From Deinococcus arboris (GTDB taxonomy: Bacteria > Deinococcota > Deinococci > Deinococcales > Deinococcaceae), in NCBI RefSeq assembly GCF_009755355.1, contig NZ_WQLB01000045.1, positions 1 through 25,451 on the forward strand: a DNA stretch of 25,451 bases. The letters are read 5' to 3'. How positions within the stretch are numbered: the first letter of the stretch is position 1; the number at the start of each line of letters is the position of its first letter. A program made the translations under genes and the position numbers. Of this stretch, positions 22,248 through 25,451 are shown one piece after another. A model generated the notes under the pieces. It did not search any database, was not told the DNA's origin, and saw nothing but the letters and a program-made list of their open reading frames with translations.

Positions 22248-23555
22248 TCAGGCTGTCGGCGACTGAGGGGCCAGCTGCACCCGTGTCACCTGCAACCCCT
22301 GTACCGCCTTCACTGTCAGCGTCCGCCCCTGAACACTCACCGACGCGCCCACCGGCGGAACAGTGCCGTAGACGGCCAACACCAGTCCAGCGATTGTCGT
22401 CACGTCCCGCTGTTCCCAGGGAAACTGGTGATGTGCCGCCAGTTCCGCGAGCGTCACCCCGCCGTTCAGCAGCAGGGATCCATCTGCTTGAACGCTGATC
22501 CAGTCGGCGTCGTGCTCCTGCACCGCCAGCACCTCTGACAGGAGATCATCCATGGTCACAAACCCTAGGGTGCCCCCAAATTCGTCCACCACCAGCGCCG
22601 CGTGAACGTGGTCCCGCTTGAACAGCGCCAGGAGATCTTCCGCTACGGCACTGGCCGTCACACTCGGGAGAGGACGGGCCAACGCTCCCGCCGTTGCGGT
22701 CTGCCCCTGTACCTGCGCCCTCATCACATCCTTGATGTGCAGCACGCCCACCACCTGATCCAGGGTGCCCTCGAACACCACATACCGGCTCCGAGGTGAC
22801 ACAGCCACTTTCTCCACTAGGTCCTGAAGGCGTGTGGTCACACTCACCGCCTCCAGGTGACGCCGTGACGTCATCAGCTGCTCTGCCGTCCGGGTATCCA
22901 GTTCCAGGACATTCTGAATCAGCTGCGTTTGCACGGCATTCAGCTGGCCACTGGCCGCGACCTCTCCAGTCACGATGGCCAGCTCTTTACTCGTATAGAG
23001 GCTCGCTTCCTCGCCCGGCTCTTTGACCTTGAGCAGCCGCATCAGTCCCAGTGCCAGCGCGCTTAACACCGCCACCATCGGCCGGAAGAGAACGCCGAAC
23101 ACGCGCATCACGGGATTGACACGGACGCTCACGGCTTCTGGTCCCTGAAGGGCCAGTGCTTTGGGAATCATTTCCCCGAAGACCACGTGGAGAAAAGTAA
23201 TGAAGCTCAGCGCCACCACGAACCCCACAGTGTGTGCCGCGGCGTACGACAGTCCTATCTGTTCGAAAGGATCATACAACCACTTGGCGATGGCCGGTTC
23301 ACCGTACATGCCCAACCCGATGCTCGCCAGCGTGATGACCAGTTGAGCGATGGCGATGTAACCATCCTTCCCGTTCGGCCGGTCGAAAATCCCCAGCAAC
23401 CACCGGGCCGCGCCGTTCCCTGAAGCCGCCAGTGTACTCAGCCGTGTGCGCTTGGAGGCCACCAGGGCAAACTCGGCGGCCACGAAGAGACCGTTGAGCA
23501 CCACCAGCGTCAGAATGACCAATACAGGCGTCAGGACACCCATGATTGCCGCCAT
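22248..23555 (-). CDS. CNNM/HlyC-CorC family membrane transporter (second of pair)
   Basis: A 435-residue inner-membrane protein of the DUF21/CNNM-CBS-CorC family, thought to export magnesium or related divalent ions. Order: amino membrane domain (about 1-185; VLVILTLVVLNGLFVAAEFALVASKRTRL, QLVITLASIGLGMYGEPAIAKWL, FGEMIPKALALQGPEAVS, MVAVLSALALGLMRLL), paired CBS domains (about 210-345; MTSRRHLEAVSVTTRL, VLHIKDVMRAQ, HAALVVDEFGGTLGFVTMDDLLSEVL), and a CorC/HlyC carboxy domain (about 355-430). The family signature Gly-Glu-x-x-Pro-Lys is present in GEMIPKA. ATG 23555 overlaps the TGA of the upstream paralogue by one base (TGATG), with GAGGGA upstream, so the two are translationally coupled and may form a heteromer. 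Confidence 0.93.
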   Translation of the reverse strand: MAAIMGVLTPVLVILTLVVLNGLFVAAEFALVASKRTRLSTLAASGNGAARWLLGIFDRPNGKDGYIAIAQLVITLASIGLGMYGEPAIAKWLYDPFEQIGLSYAAAHTVGFVVALSFITFLHVVFGEMIPKALALQGPEAVSVRVNPVMRVFGVLFRPMVAVLSALALGLMRLLKVKEPGEEASLYTSKELAIVTGEVAASGQLNAVQTQLIQNVLELDTRTAEQLMTSRRHLEAVSVTTRLQDLVEKVAVSPRSRYVVFEGTLDQVVGVLHIKDVMRAQVQGQTATAGALARPLPSVTASAVAEDLLALFKRDHVHAALVVDEFGGTLGFVTMDDLLSEVLAVQEHDADWISVQADGSLLLNGGVTLAELAAHHQFPWEQRDVTTIAGLVLAVYGTVPPVGASVSVQGRTLTVKAVQGLQVTRVQLAPQSPTA

Positions 23556-24847
23556 CAGCGTTGTCCCTCAGTCAAGAGAAAGCTGACTTGACGTACTGCC
23601 CGGCGCTCCATACTCTCCACCTGCAGCCGTACACCATTGGAGCGCACGACCACCTCGTCTCCAGCTTGGGGCAAGCGGCCAAGGTGCTGCCAGACAAGAC
23701 CGCTCACCGTATCGACTTCTTCCGTTGGGAAGTGAAGCCCGAACTGATCATTCAGGCTCTCCACCAGCACGTCGCCACGGACAAATACGCGCGGCCCCTG
23801 CACCATAACTGGGGCTTCTTCATGATCAAATTCATCCTGCATCTCCCCAACAATCTCTTCCAGGGCGTCCTCTAAGGTGACCAGGCCACCAACGGTTCCG
23901 TATTCATTCACCACCACAGCACAGTGCCGACCAGATTCTTGGAGCTTGCGCCAGAGGGTGGGCACCGAGATCATCTCGGACACCACGAGGGGCGGCACCA
24001 TCGCGTCAGCGACCAGCGCCTGAGGCTGACGCCCGGCCATCAGAAAGAGGCGACGGAGATGCACCATCCCCACAATCTCCTCATCCTGGCCGCTGATGAC
24101 TGGGAATCTCGAGTAAGCACTGTCGACCAGGTGCTTGAGCGCGTCTTCGACGGTGAGCTGAGCAGAGACGGTCACCAGCTTGGTGCGGGGCGTCATGATC
24201 TCCCGCACCACTCGCCCGTCAACATTCAGGACGCCGGCGAGCATGTCCCGTTCGGCGGCATCAATCAGACCGCCAGCGGCGCTGTCACGGTAGAGCCCTT
24301 CTAATTCTTCGGGAGAGTGGACGTGGGCGTGACTGTGGTCGGCTGTAAGGTTCCACCGCCGCATCAGGGCGAAGGCCGTCCCATTGAAGAGTCGAATCAG
24401 AGGTGTGAAGAGCCACTGACTGAATTGCATGGGCCGGAGGGTGGCCAGAGCCAATCGCTCGGGATGGCGGAGGGCGACGGTCTTGGGGAGCAGTTCGCCC
24501 AGCACGACCTGCAGGACCGTAATTGCGAGGAGGACGATGAGGAGGGCTACCACTGGACTGCCTTGACCGAACAGCGGCGCGAGGAGGGGCACGAGTTGTG
24601 ACTGACCGGCGGCCCCAGCCACCAGGCTGGAGAGGGTGATGCCCACCTGGCAGGCCGCGATGTAATGGTCCAGCCTCGCCGGACTACGCAAAATCAGCAG
24701 GAGGGCGGTTGCCGGCTGACTGCCCTGCTCAGCCGCGTCCTGCACTTTGGAGCGGCGGGCACCAACGGTGGCGAATTCAGCGGCCACATACAGGGCATTC
24801 ACGGCCACCATCAGCAGAATGAGGGTGACGGGGAGCAGGGCCCTCAA
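23555..24847 (-). CDS. CNNM/HlyC-CorC family membrane transporter (first of pair)
   Basis: A 430-residue paralogue of the following gene with the same architecture. The membrane domain spans about 1-190 (LPVTLILLMVAVNALYVAAEFATVGARRSKVQ, CQVGITLSSLVAGAAGQSQLV, LGELLPKTVALRHPERL), the CBS pair about 210-335 (REIMTPRTKLVTVSAQLTVEDAL, YSRFPVISGQDEEIVGMVHLRRLF, HCAVVVNEYGTVGGLVTLEDALEEIVGEMQDE), and the CorC/HlyC domain about 340-425 (VFVRGDVLVESLNDQFGLHFP, VSGLVWQHLGRLPQAGDEV). The start is TTG 24847, the first codon that gives a complete first membrane helix; no better start is seen. It is the first gene of a two-gene operon. A His-rich insert (TADHSHAHVHSPEEL) could touch metal. Confidence 0.92.
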   Translation of the reverse strand: MRALLPVTLILLMVAVNALYVAAEFATVGARRSKVQDAAEQGSQPATALLLILRSPARLDHYIAACQVGITLSSLVAGAAGQSQLVPLLAPLFGQGSPVVALLIVLLAITVLQVVLGELLPKTVALRHPERLALATLRPMQFSQWLFTPLIRLFNGTAFALMRRWNLTADHSHAHVHSPEELEGLYRDSAAGGLIDAAERDMLAGVLNVDGRVVREIMTPRTKLVTVSAQLTVEDALKHLVDSAYSRFPVISGQDEEIVGMVHLRRLFLMAGRQPQALVADAMVPPLVVSEMISVPTLWRKLQESGRHCAVVVNEYGTVGGLVTLEDALEEIVGEMQDEFDHEEAPVMVQGPRVFVRGDVLVESLNDQFGLHFPTEEVDTVSGLVWQHLGRLPQAGDEVVVRSNGVRLQVESMERRAVRQVSFLLTEGQR

Positions 24848-25451
24848 GCCGCACCACCAGCCTGTGAACTGAAAGATAAAGGGGGAGTCGGGAACCTCAA
24901 ACTGGGAGGTTCGGCGTTGTCAGGGGTCGGCAACGTCATACCGGGTCAGCATAGGGAGTTCATCTGCCTCAGAGATGAGGCCTCCTTCATAGTCGGACTG
25001 GTTTGAGCCGGGGAGGTGGGCATTGGCCTGAAGGCGAAACCGTCTATCCAGCAGTTCTCCTGCTCTTACGCTTTTTCGCTCCATTAAATCTGGCATGTTA
25101 TCCACTCTCTGATGTACTTGGTGGGGAGCGGCTGCCGATGATGATCGCATTGGGCTCCTCGTTTCCAGCCTTCTGAGCTAGGGACAGCGCGGGCACCGTT
25201 CAGGATGCACTGACGCGCTAACAAGTGCCGCCTCTTCGCAAGTGAAAAGTAGTAGTGCAGCAGCTCGGGACGTACTGGGCTGTGACAGCTTCTCCAAAAG
25301 ATAGAGAGAACTGAAAGCACTTTTCTCCCTGGCTCTCCTTCAAAATGGCGCAGCGGCCTACCTGCCAAGGCATTTCGCCAGTGGCATCAAAAGGTGCAGC
25401 AACACTTACCGACTCTGTATATGCAGAAGTTGCTCAAAAGACTCATCAGGC
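24848..25451. other. Window end, little supported
   Basis: Upstream of the transporter pair, about 600 bases hold no clear gene. The one frame worth noting is minus 24920-25096 (MPDLMERKSVRAGELLDRRFRLQANAHLPG to RYDVADP, 58 residues), with a weak GAG/GTGG ribosome-like site; it could be a small gene. Promoter and any metal-responsive leader for the transporters should lie in 24848-24920, but I recognise no riboswitch there. The last 300 bases have lower GC and several stops in all frames. Confidence 0.4.

Noticed and set aside
24848..24920. Metal-sensing riboswitch upstream of the transporter pair
   Set aside because: Expected from function only; I could not see the conserved elements of a known class in the leader.

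Overview
The window is GC-rich bacterial DNA that most resembles an accessory stretch of a Deinococcus genome, either a chromosome island or a plasmid/megaplasmid. The clues are the type of UNG (a QPDLFG amino end followed by GQDPYH), the complete NAD-dependent ligase, several lineage-style hypothetical proteins, and dense IS remnants. The species-level origin is inference from recalled family resemblance, not from a search.

Layout. (1) 1-4.5 kb is a mobile-element landing zone. It holds a decayed IS4-type transposase joined head to tail with a decayed IS5-type transposase, an AT-rich patch, and a tyrosine recombinase with a 44-bp perfect palindrome 12 nt upstream of its start. A small membrane protein follows, then an IS6-type element whose inverted repeats are visible. 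(2) 4.5-5.7 kb holds a JAB/MPN-like protein with a degraded metal site, divergent from a small XRE regulator. (3) 5.8-9.2 kb is a minus-strand operon. It encodes a 679-residue class-3 lipase-like protein with a signal-less, Pro/Ala/Thr-rich amino end, then two tandem paralogous lipoproteins and small unknowns. The layout fits a lipase toxin with duplicated lipoprotein immunity. (4) 9.4-12.5 kb has a hypothetical gene and a divergent pair of paralogous winged-helix-like genes, one of them broken by deletions.

(5) 12.4-18.8 kb is a same-strand cluster dominated by DNA repair. It contains ligA, preceded by a small hypothetical gene, two further hypotheticals, and a single uninterrupted ORF that fuses a photolyase/cryptochrome-like protein to a family-1 uracil-DNA glycosylase. 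A possible sliding-clamp-binding peptide (QPDLF) lies in the linker. One more small gene overlaps its 3' end. (6) 19.1-20.5 kb has a PadR-like regulator and a convergent two-gene unit whose first product is a winged helix with a Cys-rich tail, with a candidate promoter and operator. (7) 20.6-21.4 kb looks like decayed coding DNA. (8) 21.4-24.9 kb has a secreted XAC2610-like/SH3 protein and a tandem CNNM/CorC-type membrane transporter pair. The last 600 bases hold little that can be supported.

The most novel items are the photolyase-UNG fusion (with altered photolyase substrate-site residues and the candidate clamp motif), the lipase/dual-lipoprotein module, the integrase-adjacent palindrome, the JAB-like pseudoenzyme paired with an XRE regulator, and the repeated occurrence of long perfect palindromes inside the transposase reading frames.
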